Origin: Aegilops tauschii subsp. strangulata
Lineage: Eukaryota; Streptophyta; Magnoliopsida; Poales; Poaceae
Direction of reading: 5' to 3'
Length of the DNA stretch: 64,000 bases
Assembly (NCBI RefSeq): GCF_002575655.3
Contig: NC_053036.3
Span: 195,456,788 to 195,520,787 of the forward strand
In this document: piece after piece, positions 12,606 to 23,430 of the stretch
Layout: each line of letters begins with the position of its first letter
Numbering within the stretch: position 1 is the stretch's first letter
Notes under the pieces: model-generated
Database searches by the model: none
Told to the model about the DNA's origin: nothing
The model's input: only the letters and a program-made list of their open reading frames with translations
Translations under genes and position numbers: made by a program

Positions 12606-13564
12606 ATGAACATCTTTAGGAAGTTTGCTTCTAGGAAGAACTCCAAGGGTGTTATTGGGGAGTCATCTGACAGTGATCTCCATCCTCGGAGATTGGCGGA
12701 GGTACGGTCGTGCGAATGGCCGCACACCAAGTTCATGGAAGAGACTGAAATCCTTCAGGAGTTCACACAATATGCTGCTAATGCTGGCCTCACCGACTTC
12801 ATCGCAGCTGAATGAGAACAGTATCATCTCCTCACAAACATCTTTGTTCAAAGTTTTACTTTCCTTCCTAGGAATAATCCTCCTGAGGTGCGGTTTGATT
12901 TATATGTTGAAACCCATCAGATACCACTTACTGAGTTTTGTAACATATGCATGATCCCTTCTGATGGGAGCTTAGCCGAGCCTAGGCCGGCAGAGTTTGA
13001 GGCCTTTTATCGTACCTTGACAATGGGAGATGAGAGAGGGGTGTCGGCCGTCACTGCCACTAGCATACACTTTCCTGTCGTGCATTATTTTACTTTATTT
13101 ATCGCTAAGTGTTTGCTTGCTAGGGAAAAAGTGGGTGCGCTCGGCGCACCAGACTTTGTTGTTTTACGTCGTGCACTAGAGGGCGATAACACTTATAGCT
13201 TGGGAGCTATTGTGGCACGTCGTCTTCATATTAATAAGTCCAAGGGTAAAATACATGGTGGGATTTTTGCTACTCGTTTGGCGTCTCACTTCGAGGTTGA
13301 GATACGCCTTCATATCATCCTTTGGCCAAGGTCTACCTAGACTGCTCAGCCATGGATCACCACCATTTTACTGATATCGAATCTCCTGACATTCCTGTTC
13401 CATATAACCTGGTTTTTAGTGTGAAGACTCGTGGTATTATTCCATTGCTCGCTCCTGCTTTGTTTGATTCTGTTGCCAGGGGCGGATATAGGATTATGCC
13501 TGCGGACATCATCGCCTACCGGAATGCTCAGGCTATTGCAGAGGCAGAGGAGGAGCCTCAGTAG
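12606..13564 (+). pseudogene. Athila-type extra ORF (putative plant transposon protein), frame-broken
   Basis: Three overlapping frame segments (12606-12815, 12888-13340, 13322-13564) read as one ancestral protein. Characteristic phrases of this family are visible: ITEFCNICMIP-like start, TSIHFPVVHYFTLFIAKCLL, GAIVARRLHINKSKGKI and HGGIFATRLASHFEV, then a C-terminal LPAPxLF-type stretch (PLLAPALFD). This matches the putative plant transposon protein found 3' or 5' of pol in Athila elements; its role is unknown and it is not a true transposase. Breaks: a TGA at 12813 and a frameshift near 13320. Confidence 0.72.
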
Positions 13565-15669
13565 TGGGATCAGTGGATGCCCGCTCCTCGGTACCCCAAC
13601 TGCCATCCAGGATATTGATCGATTATCAAGTTAGGCTAAAAGACTAAGCTTGGGGGAGTACGTGTTTCTCACCGACATTACATTCATGTTCACTTATTCC
13701 ATTAGTCGGTGTTCGCACTTTTTCATTGTATCATCCATGCTTAGATTTATTTTCTTGCTTTCTTCTTGTGTGTCTCAAAAACTTTAGAAAAACCAAAATA
13801 AAATTAGTTGTAGCTAGTTTACTTTCTATGCACGTTTAGCTGCAGCACTAAAAAGAAAACCCAAAAAGATTTCCTTGTTCTTCTTTTGCTTGTTGGGAGC
13901 TTTCCCGTGTAAATAGTTTTTCACGTTTTTGCTTTTCCCTTTTATTTGCTCGTTCAAGAAAACAAAAAACTCCAAAAATATTTCAGTGTGTTTCTCTGAA
14001 TTTCTTTTCTTTTTATTCGATTTGTACCGAGGAGAAGACCACGATGAAAATGTTGAGTGGCTCTCATATGAATAACTGTTGATCTAATAAAGAGCCCATT
14101 TTACCTTGTCTTCTCCTGTTGAATAAAACGTTTGCAGATTCCAGCTTAGTCCACGGCACTCATGCACTATTATTATTTTCATATCATTCGGTCGTGCAAG
14201 TGAAAGGCAATAGTGACGATATTCGATGAACTGGTCGTGGAAGAGAGAAACTGGTATGAACTCGACTTGTTCTGTTTGTGTAATATGTTTAACCTAGTAT
14301 CCATGATTCAGCCCATTATGATTAAACATATTTGCAATGACAATTAGACATTATAGTTTCTCATGCCATGCATAATTAGCTAGGAGTGGATAATGATTTA
14401 TCTTGGATATCAACATTGCGTTAAAATGATTGTGTTGTAGTATGATGATATGGTATCCTCCTCTGAATGTTCAAGTGGCTTGACTTGGCACATGTTCATG
14501 CATATAGTTGAATCAAAACCAACATAGCCTCTATGATATTTATATTCACGGTGTTCATATCCTACTCATGCTAGTATCCAATGTTACTTCTGCATAATGC
14601 ATGTTCATGACCGTTGTTGCTCTCTAGCTGGCCGCTTCTCAATCTAATTGCTATCCTTCGCCTGTACTAAGTGGGAATTTTGCTTGTACATTAAAAACCT
14701 GAACCCAAAGTTATTCCAGATGAGTCCACCATACCTACCTATATGCGATATTACCCTGTCGTCCTAAGTAAATTTGCATGTGCCACCTCTAAAAACTTCT
14801 AATAAATATCCTTTTTGTGTGCTTGGATCGTTCATGGAACGACAGGAGGTGGTCAGTATCTTCCATGCTAAGCGGGTTATTCTCAGGTCGAGTGTTTATT
14901 CACTCGCCATCGCACGAGAAAAGGGCGGTAATAGGGATGCCCAGTCCCAAACTGCAAATAGAAAAAGCTTACAAATAATCAAACAAAAACTCCCAATGGA
15001 GTCAAAACCTTTACTTTTATCGCCTGGGAACCGCCACTAGCGTGCTTAGCATGGAAGATATTGATAACTGATGGTCGTGAAGTAAATGAGAAGGGTGCAC
15101 GTCTCAAAATACCATTTACCTCTATTTAAAAACTTGAGCTCTGGCACCTCTGCAAATCACTACTTCCCTCTGCGAAGGGACTATCCATTTACTCTTATGT
15201 TGTGTCATCACCTTCTAAAACAAGCGCTAGAACCTGAGAGCACTGCTGTCATGACTTATGCATTGTTTGTAGCTAATTTTGGGTGCATCATGAATGAATA
15301 TTTTCTACCATGAATTACAATGTTTAGTCGCTGCTTGAACTTTGGAGGTGCTCTGCATCTATGTTTTGCGGTCTCAGAATGGGCTAGCGAGATACCACTA
15401 TTGTCATATTATATCATGGTTGTTTTGACAACGTGTTGCCGTTTGAGATACCTTATTATTGCTCGCCAACTGATTATGTCATTGATATGAGTTAATATAA
15501 TCTTTAAGAGTTATTATCGGCATGGTTAGTTATAATGTTAAAACCTGGGTGTTGTTTAAGCTTATTTATGCAAACAAGAGCAAAAGAGTTCGTAAAAGTT
15601 TTTCTTTTTCACTTTCAGTTTATCCACTGAATTGCTTGAGGACAAGCAAAGGTTTAAGCTTAGGGGAGT
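13565..15669 (+). other. 3' untranslated region of the plus-strand element with polypurine tract
   Basis: Long non-coding 3' region with no convincing frame. A polypurine-like AAGCTTGGGGGAGT occurs early (about 13644) and the true tract AAGCTTAGGGGAGT lies at 15656-15669 immediately before the right LTR. The preceding phrase about GAGGACAAGCAAAG is typical for Triticeae Athila elements. Confidence 0.7.
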
Positions 15670-16453
15670 TGATATGTCTCCAACGTATCTACTTTTCCTA
15701 ACACTTTTCCTCTTGTTTTGGACTCTAATTTGCATGATTTGAATGAAACTAACCCCGGACTGGCGCTGTTTTCAGCAGAACTACCATGGTGTTGTTTTTG
15801 TGCAGAAATAAAAGTTCTCGGAATGGAACGAGACTTTGCAAGGATTTGTCAGTCAATAAATAAGAATTTCTGGCGCCAAGATCCACCGGAGGGGGGCACC
15901 TGGGTGGGCATAACCCACCAGGGCGCGCCCCCTCCTAGCGCGCCCAGGTGGGTTGTCCCCACCTGGTGGCCCCGCAGACCCTGAAACCGATGCTATAAAA
16001 TCCTATTTTTCCAGAAAAAAATCAGGGAGAAAGAATTATCGCGATCCATGAGACGGAGCCGCCGTCACCTCCTGTTCTTCATCGGGAGGCCAAATCTGGA
16101 GTCCGTTTGGGGCTCCGTAGAGGGGGATCTTTGTTCTTCGTCATCACCAACCCTTCTCCATTGCCAATTCCATGATGCTCCCCACCGGGAGTGAGTAATT
16201 CCATCGTAGGTTCGCTGGTCGGTGAAGAGTTGGATGAGATTCATCATGTAATCGAGTTAGTTTTGTTAGGGCCTGATCCCTAGTATCCACTATGTTCTAA
16301 GATTGATGTTGCTATGACTTTGCCATGCTTAATGCTTGTCACTTTGGGCCCGGGTGCCATGAACTCAGATCTAAACCGTTTATGTTATCACAATTATATC
16401 CATGTTTTAGATCCGATCTTGCAAATTATAGTCACCTACTACGTGTTATGATC
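15670..16453 (+). repeat. 3' LTR of the plus-strand element, interrupted
   Basis: Begins TGATATGTCTCCAACGTATC and matches 7592-8375 until GTTATGATCT, where another LTR starts. CTATAAAATC at about 15993 is a good TATA box for the LTR promoter. The remaining part of this LTR is not seen anywhere else in the window. Confidence 0.85.
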
Positions 16454-17976
16454 TGATAACCCACAAGTTTAGGGGATCTATCATAGTCCTTTCGATAAGT
16501 AAGAGTGTCGAACCCAACGAGGAGCAGAAGGAAATGACAAGGGGTTTTCAGTATGGTATGCTCTGCAAGCACTGAAATTATCGGTAACAGATAGTTTTGT
16601 GATAAGGTAATTTGTAACGGGCAACAAGTAATGAAAGTAAATAAGGTGCAGCAAGATGGCCCAATGCTTTTTGTAGCAAAGGACAAGCCTGGACAAACTT
16701 TTATATGAAGGAAAATGCTCCCGAGGACACATGGGAATTATCGTCAAGCTAGTTTTCATCACGCTCATATGATTCACGTTCGTTGCTTTGATAATTTGGT
16801 ATGTGGGTGGACCAGTGCTTGGGTGCTGCCCTTGCTTGGACAAGCATCCCACTTATGATTAACCCCTATTGCAAGCATCCGCAACTACAAAAGAAGTATT
16901 AAGGTAAACCTAACCATAGCATGAAACATGTGGATCCAAATCAGCCCCTTACGAAGCAACTCATAAACTAGGGTTTAAGCTTCTGTCACTCTAGCAACCC
17001 ATCATCTACTTATTACTTCCCAATGCCTTCCTCTAGGCCAAAACAATGGTGAAGTGTCATGTAGTCGACGTTCACATAACACCACTAGAGGAGAGACAAC
17101 ATACATCTCATCGAAATATCGAACGAATACCAAATTCACATGACTACTTATAGCAAGACTTCTCCCATGTCCTGAGGAACAAACTTAACTACTCACAAAT
17201 CATATTCATGTTCATAATCATAGGGGTATTAATATGCATAAAGGATCTGAACATATGATCTTCCACCAAATAAACCAACTAGCATCAACTACAAGGAGTA
17301 ATCAACACTACTAGCAACCCACAGGTACCAATCTGAGGCTTTGGGACAAAGATTGGATACAAGAGATGAACTAGGGTTTTAGAGGAGATGGTGCTGGTGA
17401 AGATGTTGATGGAGATTGACCCCCTCACGATGAGAGGATCGTTGGTGATGGCGATGGTGATGATTTCCCTCTCCCGGAGGGTAGTTTCCCCGGCAGAACA
17501 GCTCCGCCGAAGCCCTAGATTGGTTCCGCCAAGGTTCCGCCTCGTGGCGATGGTGTTTCGTCCCGAAAGCTTGCTTATGATTTTTTCCTGGGCGAAAGAC
17601 TTCATATAGCAGAAGATGGGCACCGAAGGCCTGCCAGGGGGCCCACGAGGCAGGGGGCGTGCCCAGGGGGGTAGGGCGGGCCCCCCATCCTCGTGGCCAG
17701 GGTGTGGGCCCCCTCTGGTTGATTCTTTCTCCATAAATTTTTATATATTCCAAAACGTGTGTCCGTGAAGTTTCAGTACTATTGGAGTTGTGCGGAATAG
17801 GTCTCTAATATTTGCTCCTTTTCCAGCCCAGATTTCCAGCTGCCGGCATTCTCTCTCTTCATGTAAACCTTGTAAAATAAGACAGAAAAGGCATAAGTAT
17901 TGTGGCATAATGTGTAATAACAGCCCATAATGCAATAAATATCGATATAAAGGCATGATGCAAAATTCCCGTATCA
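16454..17976 (-). repeat. 3' LTR (1523 bp) of the minus-strand Athila-like element
   Basis: Plus-strand text runs from TGATAACCCACAAG to CCCGTATCA. On the minus strand it begins TGATACGGGAATTTTGCATC. It contains a GC-rich block near 17640-17710 like that in other Triticeae gypsy LTRs (GGGCCCACGAGG type). Confidence 0.85.
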
Positions 17977-18459
17977 ACTCCCCCAAGCTTAGACCTCGCT
18001 TGTCCTCAAGCGGAAATCGATAACAAAAAATATGTCCACATGTTTAGAGATAGAGGTGTCGATAAAATAAAATACAGACATGAGGGCATCTTGATCATTC
18101 TTATAACAGCAACATATATATATTGTCATATGATTTCTTATGCTAAAGTAACAATCTATTCACTATGTAAAGTATGAATCAGAAACTTCATTGAGAACCA
18201 ACAAACTATAATCTCAGTCATTGAAGCAATTGCAATTTATCATAACATCGGAAAGAGTCAATATAAGAGCTTTTCAGCAAGTCCACATACTCAACTATCA
18301 TTTAGTCTTTCACAATTGCTAACACTCACGCGATACTTATGGTTATGGAGTTTTAAATCGAACACAGAGAAAGATAGGGGCTTATAGTGTTGCCTCCCAA
18401 CCTTTTACCTCAAGGGTAATGTCAACAATAATAATTCATGCTAACTTACATCCAATTGG

Positions 18460-18490
<31 letters not shown>

Positions 18491-19547
18491 GATCTTTCCA
18501 ACACAAGGTGCTTGCCAAAGGATAAAATGTAAAAAGGAAAGGTGAAGATCACCATGATTGCATAAGGTATAAGACAAAAGTAAAAGATAGGCCCTTCGTA
18601 GAGGGAAGCAGAGGTTGTCATGTGCTTTTATGGTTGGACGCACAAAATCTTAATGCAAAAGAACGTCACTTTATATTGCCACTTGTGATATGAATCCGTC
18701 GCTTTTATTGCTTCCATATCACAAGATCGTATAAAGCTTATTTTCTCCACACTAATAAATCATACATATTTAGAGAGCAATTTTTATTGCATACAACAAT
18801 AACAACTTACTTGAAGGATCTTACTCAATCCATAGGTAGGTATGGTGGACTCTCATGGCAAATCCGGGTTTAAGGATATTTGGAAGCACAAGTAGTATCT
18901 CTACTTGGTGCAAAGAATTTGGCTAGCATGAGGGAGAAAGGCAAGCTCAACATGTTGGATGATCCATGACAATATACTTTATTTCGGATATAAGAAAACA
19001 TAACCTATTACGCTATCTTCCTTGTCCAAAATCAACTCTTTAGCATGTCATATTTTAATGAGGGCTCACAATCATAAAAGATGTCCAAGATAGTATATTT
19101 ATATGTGAAAACCTCTCTTTCTTTATTACTTCCTATTAATTGCAACGATGACCAAAACTATGTTTGTCAACTCTCAACAACTTTTATTCATCATACTCTT
19201 TATATGTGAAGTCATTACTCTCCATAAGATCAATATGATCTCTTTTATTTCTTTTTATTCTTTCTTTTTCTTTTATTTTTATTCCCACAAGATCATAGTA
19301 AGATAACCAAGCCCTTGACTCAAAACTAATCTTTATTATATATAGCTCACGGACTCGATTACATAGAAGGATCATAAAGCAAAGCTCAAAACTAGATCAT
19401 ACTAAAACTTTATTCTACTAGATCAAGATATTACTAAAAGGATCGAACTAAGAAAAACGGTAAAGATAGGAGTGTGATGGTGATACGATACCGGGGAACC
19501 TCCCCCAAGCTTGGCAGTTGCCAAGGGGAGTGCCCATACCCATGTGA
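17977..19547 (-). other. Polypurine tract and non-coding 3' region of the minus-strand element
   Basis: The tract at 17977-17991 reads TAAGCTTGGGGGAGT on the minus strand. An (AT)n run lies at about 18459-18487. The motif TTGGCAGTTGCCAAGG at about 19512 is a short perfect palindrome just downstream of the ORF, next to another CCCCCAAGCTTGG tract-like segment. No credible coding frame. Confidence 0.65.
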
Positions 19548-20069
19548 TTATATCTCTTTCCTTGGGGGTGGTGATGATGGAGTTGTTGATGATGTAGGCT
19601 TGTCGTCCATCTTCCAAGGCATATGCTCACCATCATAGAAGGATGATCGAGTCTCCGGAATCCTCAAAGCTGCAGCCAAACTCATCCTCTTGAATCTATA
19701 TTCAGACTCACAGTTTTGGTTTTGCAGGTCATAGATCTGGGCTTGGAGGCGCTCAATTTTCTCGTGAAGCTTGAAGATGGCCTCCCCAATGTTCTTGGCA
19801 TCCAGCTTCTGATTGTTGGTGAACTCCGCGATCATCATGTGGTAGGTGTCGAGTCCGCGTTCCACCATCCCTTGGCACTTGAAAACTTGCTGCTCCATTG
19901 CTTCGAGTCTTGTCTCCACGCCTCCAGTCCTCCTTGGTCCCTCAACATCGCGGATGTGCAGCACCCCCTCATGCATCTCAATGCTTGGATGATTTTGCAG
20001 CACTTCCGCGAGGTAGGGGTTGATGACCTTCTCGAAGAACTTATCCTTGGGGGCACTTGGAGACGTCAT
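19548..20069 (-). CDS. Extra coiled-coil ORF of Athila-like element
   Basis: An intact 173-codon frame starting MTSPSAPKDKFFEKV. The middle (about residues 55-135) is rich in heptad-like Leu/Ile/Met spacing (RLEAMEQQVF; LHEKIERLQAQIYDLQNQN), predicting a coiled coil. The C-terminus is Ser/Pro/Thr rich. It lies downstream of integrase on the same strand and upstream of the polypurine tract, the position where Athila and Tat elements carry additional genes. Function unknown; a structural or RNA-handling role is only a guess. The frame being open fits the fairly young age of this copy. Confidence 0.6.
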   Translation of the reverse strand: MTSPSAPKDKFFEKVINPYLAEVLQNHPSIEMHEGVLHIRDVEGPRRTGGVETRLEAMEQQVFKCQGMVERGLDTYHMMIAEFTNNQKLDAKNIGEAIFKLHEKIERLQAQIYDLQNQNCESEYRFKRMSLAAALRIPETRSSFYDGEHMPWKMDDKPTSSTTPSSPPPRKEI

Positions 20070-20396
20070 GGTGATCTAGATCTGTTAGAAAAATAGCTCG
20101 AAACAAAAACAGAGGATATTTGCGTGGTACGGTGGTCAAAACCTTCGGTAGATTATATAATGAATTTCTACCGACCAAAAGAAGTATCGTGCAAGAAAAC
20201 GGAGTCCGGAGGGCACACAAGGTGCCCACGAGGCAGGGGGCGCACCCAGGGGGTAGGGCGTGCCCTCCACTTTCGTGGATACCTCGTGTCCCTTTCGGAT
20301 TACTTCTTATTTTTCCTATTTTCTTAAATATTCCAAAACGGAGAAAAATTGCCATTAGAACTATTTTGGAGTCGGTTTACTTATCGTACCACGTAC
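20070..20396 (-). other. Spacer between integrase and extra ORF
   Basis: Contains the GC-rich AGGCAGGGGGCGCACCC block also found in the LTR at about 17650, so part of the spacer is shared with LTR sequence. No coding frame. Confidence 0.5.
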
Positions 20397-21755
20397 CTAT
20401 TCCTTTTCGGAGTCCGAAATGTTCTGGAAGGTGTCCCTTATGTATTCCTCCGGGGTTACGGTTTCAATAACATTAGTTTCAACATTTATAGGATTACCTG
20501 AGATATAATGTTTGATTCTTTGACCATTCACCACCTTCGGATTTGTGCCTTCGAAGTTGTTGATTTTTATGGCACCAGAACAATAGACCTCCTCGATAAC
20601 GTAAGGCCCTTCCCATTTAGGGAGAAGTTTTCCTGCAAAAAATCTTAAACGAGAGTTGAATAGCAACACATAATCACCTACATTAAACTCATGCTTTTGT
20701 ATCCTTTTGTCATGCCATCTTTTAACTTTTTCTTTAAACAGTTTGGCATTCTCATAGGCTTGACTTCTCCGTTCATCAAGTGAGCTAATGTCAAATAGCC
20801 TCTTCTCACCGGCAAGTTTGAAATCATAATTGAGCTCTTTAATGGCCCAATATGCCTTATGTTCTAGTTCGAGAGGTAAGTGACATGCTTTTCCATAAAC
20901 CATTTTATACGGAGACATACCCATAGGATTTTTATATGCAGTTCTATAGGCCCATAATGCATCATCAAGTTTCTTGGACCAATTCTTTCTAGATCTATTA
21001 ACAGTCTTTTGCAAAATTAATTTGAGCTCTCTATTACTCAGTTCTACTTGACCACTAGACTGCGGGTGATAAGGAGATGCAATTCTATGATTAACGTCAT
21101 ACTTAGCAAGCATTTTACGAAAGGCACCATGAATAAAATGTGAACCACCGTCAGCCATTAAATATCTAGGGACTCCAAACCTCGGGAAAATAACTTCTTT
21201 AAGCATCTTAATAGAGGTGTTATGATCAGCACTACTAGTTGGAATAGCTTCTACCCACATAGTAATGTAATCAACAGCAACTAAAATATGTGTATACCCA
21301 TTAGAGGAAGGAAACGGTCCCATATAATCAAAGCCCCAAACATCAAATGGTTCAATAACAAATGAATAGTTCATAGGCATTTCTTGACGTCTACTAATAT
21401 TACCAATTCTTTGACATTCATCACAAGACAAGACAAACTTACGGGCATCTTTGAAAAGAGTAGGCCAATAAAAACCGGATTGCAATACCTTATGTGCAGT
21501 TCTATCTCCAGCGTGGTGTCCTTCATAAGCTTCGGAGTGACACTTGCGTAGGATCTGTTCCTGTTCATGCTCAGGTACACAACGTCCAATAACACCATCT
21601 ACTCCTTCTTTATAAAGGTGTGGGTCATCCCAGAAGTAATGTCTTAAATCATAGAAAAAACTTTTTGTTTTGTTGGTATGTGAAACTAGGTGGTATAAAT
21701 TTAGCAACAATGTAATTAGCATAATCAACATACCATGGAGCAGTACGAGGAGCAT
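20397..21755 (-). CDS. Gypsy (Athila lineage) integrase, C-terminal part of pol
   Basis: About 430 codons of integrase are open from the linker (FFYDLRHYFWDDPHLY) to a terminal stop. The HHCC zinc finger is seen as HSEAYEGHHAGDRTAHKV followed by CDEC. The catalytic core has the DDE residues: Asp in GFDYMGPFPSS, Asp in YLMADGGSHF and Glu in SSGQVELSNRE. Athila-specific phrases follow (GKACHLPLELEHKAYWAIK), then the C-terminal NVGDYVLLFNSRLR and LPKWEGPYVI SH3-like domain. It would insert the element cDNA into chromosomes. The first 25 or so residues of the open frame, before the integrase text, are out of frame because of a +1 T in a T-run near 21655; upstream pol is in another frame. Confidence 0.9.
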   Translation of the reverse strand: MLLVLLHGMLIMLITLLLNLYHLVSHTNKTKSFFYDLRHYFWDDPHLYKEGVDGVIGRCVPEHEQEQILRKCHSEAYEGHHAGDRTAHKVLQSGFYWPTLFKDARKFVLSCDECQRIGNISRRQEMPMNYSFVIEPFDVWGFDYMGPFPSSNGYTHILVAVDYITMWVEAIPTSSADHNTSIKMLKEVIFPRFGVPRYLMADGGSHFIHGAFRKMLAKYDVNHRIASPYHPQSSGQVELSNRELKLILQKTVNRSRKNWSKKLDDALWAYRTAYKNPMGMSPYKMVYGKACHLPLELEHKAYWAIKELNYDFKLAGEKRLFDISSLDERRSQAYENAKLFKEKVKRWHDKRIQKHEFNVGDYVLLFNSRLRFFAGKLLPKWEGPYVIEEVYCSGAIKINNFEGTNPKVVNGQRIKHYISGNPINVETNVIETVTPEEYIRDTFQNISDSEKE

Positions 21756-21925
21756 TTATGACAGCTAATTGTTCATCAGGAAAGCTATCATCAATAGGTA
21801 GTGGGTCATCAAGAACATTCTCTAACCTAGACAAGTTGTCTGCAACGGGGCTCCCAGCTCCCTTTCTATCAATAATATGCAAATCAAATTCTTGTAGGAG
21901 AACCCATCTAATGAGTCTAGGTTTA
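21649..21925 (-). pseudogene. RNase H tail of the same pol, frameshifted from integrase
   Basis: Encodes the end of RNase H and the linker ([32 protein letters not shown], then DDSFPDEQLA). It is in a different frame from integrase because the T-run has six T; the neighbouring pol copy has four at the same place. The upstream catalytic part is missing because an LTR begins at 21926. Confidence 0.88.
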
Positions 21926-23098
21926 TGTCGGTGTACAAAACTAGGGGCACTCCCTTTTACCCCTTTACTTGTGCACGGGCAGTCAGAGCCGCGCCCACGG
22001 CCACACTGGGCAGGGCAGAAGAGGGAAGCCGAAGCACAAGGCAACCAAAGAAACTCCAAGACCAAGAAACACAAAGATCAAGAGGGCGAGGTGGACTCCC
22101 CCGGCAAGACCCTTGCCGGGGTAGCCTCTGCATCCCCGGCAAGAGCCTTGCCGGGGCAACTTGCCCGACGCCAGCAGAGCGAGCCACCCTTGAGCCCGCG
22201 GGTTCCAACACCACCAACCAACCACATTGGAACCAAGGCTCGGGAGGCGCCTCTGTGGTGGCATGCAGATCTTCGTCAAGATCATAAACACACAAGATCA
22301 GGTGAGGACCAGAAGACGACGGCCCTCGGCGAGATCCTTGCCGAGGAAATTCACGAGACCCCCGGCAAGACCCTTGCCGGGGACGACCACGGTGCCGCGG
22401 CAAGACCCTTGCCGGGGCCTCGACAAGGCCCTTGCCGAGGACACTTACGGGGCCGTGGCCAGGCCCACGTCTGCCAAGACTACACCGCCGCTCCCATGCA
22501 GCTGCTAGCTCAACCAGCTGGGCAGGCACCTGCATGGCAGCATGCGGCCTCTACACCGACTCAGCTAGCACCTGCGTGGTGGCATGCAGATCTTCGTGAA
22601 GACTCCACCACCGCACCAGCCCAGCAGCCAGCCAACGTGGTGCTACAACGCCTCGTCAGCTCGGACGCGCGTCGCAACCAAGCACGGCGGCGACAGCTGG
22701 GACGAGCTTCCTTGCCGCCCCCGATGAAGCAAGAGGGGCACGTCGGCAGCGCATTAAATGCGTTTGTCCGGCGGTGCCAGAGGATAGACTCATCCTCTGT
22801 ACACCTTTCCACCTCCTGTGTACCACTGTGGCAACCCCTTTTTGTCTATAAAGGAGGCCCGAGGCGACCAGGTGAAGGATTCGGATCTTGGGAACGAGGG
22901 ACACACCATAGCTAGTTCAAGAACTCAAGAACACTCAAATACATACACCAAAGCAGGACTAGGGTTTTACGCATCCTCGCGGCCCGAACCTGGGTAAACA
23001 ATCATTGTGCTTCCTGTCAGACCCGCTCTTTGCACAACCCCGCGCTCGCCAACCGTAGAAGGGATCCCAGTGATCCCATAGGTGTCGTTTCCCCAGCA
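21926..23098 (+). repeat. 5' LTR with six palindromic hairpin repeats
   Basis: Runs from TGTCGGTGTACAAAACTAGG to CCCCAGCA. Between 22099 and 22440 there are six short palindromes of the type CCCCGGCAAG-N3-CTTGCCGGGG (about 22099, 22134, 22324, 22360, 22395, 22418). A duplicated GGTGGCATGCAGATCTTCGT phrase occurs at about 22257 and 22578. A TATA-like CTATAAAGG lies at about 22846 followed by a GAGGCCCGAGG leader. Confidence 0.8.
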
Positions 23099-23100
23099 TC

Positions 23101-23118
23101 TTTGGCGCGCCAGGTAAG
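23101..23118 (+). promoter_or_regulatory. Primer binding site
   Basis: TTTGGCGCGCCAGGTAAG directly follows the LTR. The TGGCGCGCCAGGTA core is the usual primer site in many Triticeae gypsy elements. Confidence 0.7.
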
Positions 23119-23172
23119 GCGTGCACTTGTGAAAATCCAGTCTAGCGGTTAGCCTAGCAGTTCTTCATCGCC

Positions 23173-23430
23173 ATGGCTCCCAAGAAGAAGACAATCATGG
23201 TGATCGGTTCATCCGGAGCCGGACGGCCCATACCGGTGCGGGCGAGCAGCGGGCCGGTCGCGGACAGAACCCGAGGCGCGGCCCGCGAGCACCAACATCA
23301 CTCTGGCAGTCAGAGCCTGGCGAGCGGCATCGTTCATGCGCAAGACGAAGGGCCGCACGTCGCCGAACCCAAGGACGAAGCTGGGCCCCCCGCAGGCTGC
23401 GCGAGGCCCTCCAGGGGTGGTGTCGTGCTC
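23173..23430 (+). pseudogene. Gag N-terminus, truncated
   Basis: Starts MAPKKKTIMVIGSSGAG, a basic, Ser/Gly/Ala-rich N-terminus usual for gag of these elements. The retroelement text is lost after about residue 85, where CTCTTTCTCACTC repeats begin. The open frame continues a little into unrelated sequence. No capsid or zinc knuckle remains. Confidence 0.65.

Larger units (their letters stand above)
7592..16453 (+). mobile_element. Athila-like LTR retrotransposon, plus strand, lacking reverse transcriptase and integrase
   Basis: Flanked by related LTRs at 7592-9002 and 15670-16453 (the second interrupted by another insertion). Internal order: primer site, gag with several stops, protease, about 770 bp spacer, Athila-type extra ORF with frame breaks, long non-coding 3' region, polypurine tract, LTR. 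No reverse transcriptase, RNase H or integrase coding lies between protease and the extra ORF, so the copy is non-autonomous. The five bases before the left LTR (GGGAC) are continuous with the interrupted pol and are the likely target site. Confidence 0.88.
16454..21925 (-). mobile_element. Athila-clade LTR retrotransposon, minus orientation, 5' part missing
   Basis: On the minus strand it reads: RNase H tail, integrase, extra coiled-coil ORF, non-coding region, polypurine tract and 3' LTR. It inserted into the right LTR of the neighbouring plus-strand element. Its own 5' half is missing because another LTR element starts at 21926. The integrase frame is nearly intact, so this is younger than the pol at 6477-7591. 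Confidence 0.88.
21926..23430 (+). mobile_element. LTR retrotransposon (probably gypsy), plus strand, truncated in gag
   Basis: A 1173 bp LTR followed by a primer site and the first ~85 codons of gag, then an abrupt change to pyrimidine-rich repeat DNA. The insertion point is in the RNase H of the minus-strand element. No second LTR is seen in the window. Confidence 0.8.

Noticed and set aside
21957..22535. Minus-strand open frame of 192 codons
   Set aside because: Lies inside the same LTR repeats; low complexity.
21758..22915. Plus-strand open frame of 385 codons
   Set aside because: It runs from antisense pol into an LTR and is opened by the GC-rich hairpin repeats; no protein-like domain.
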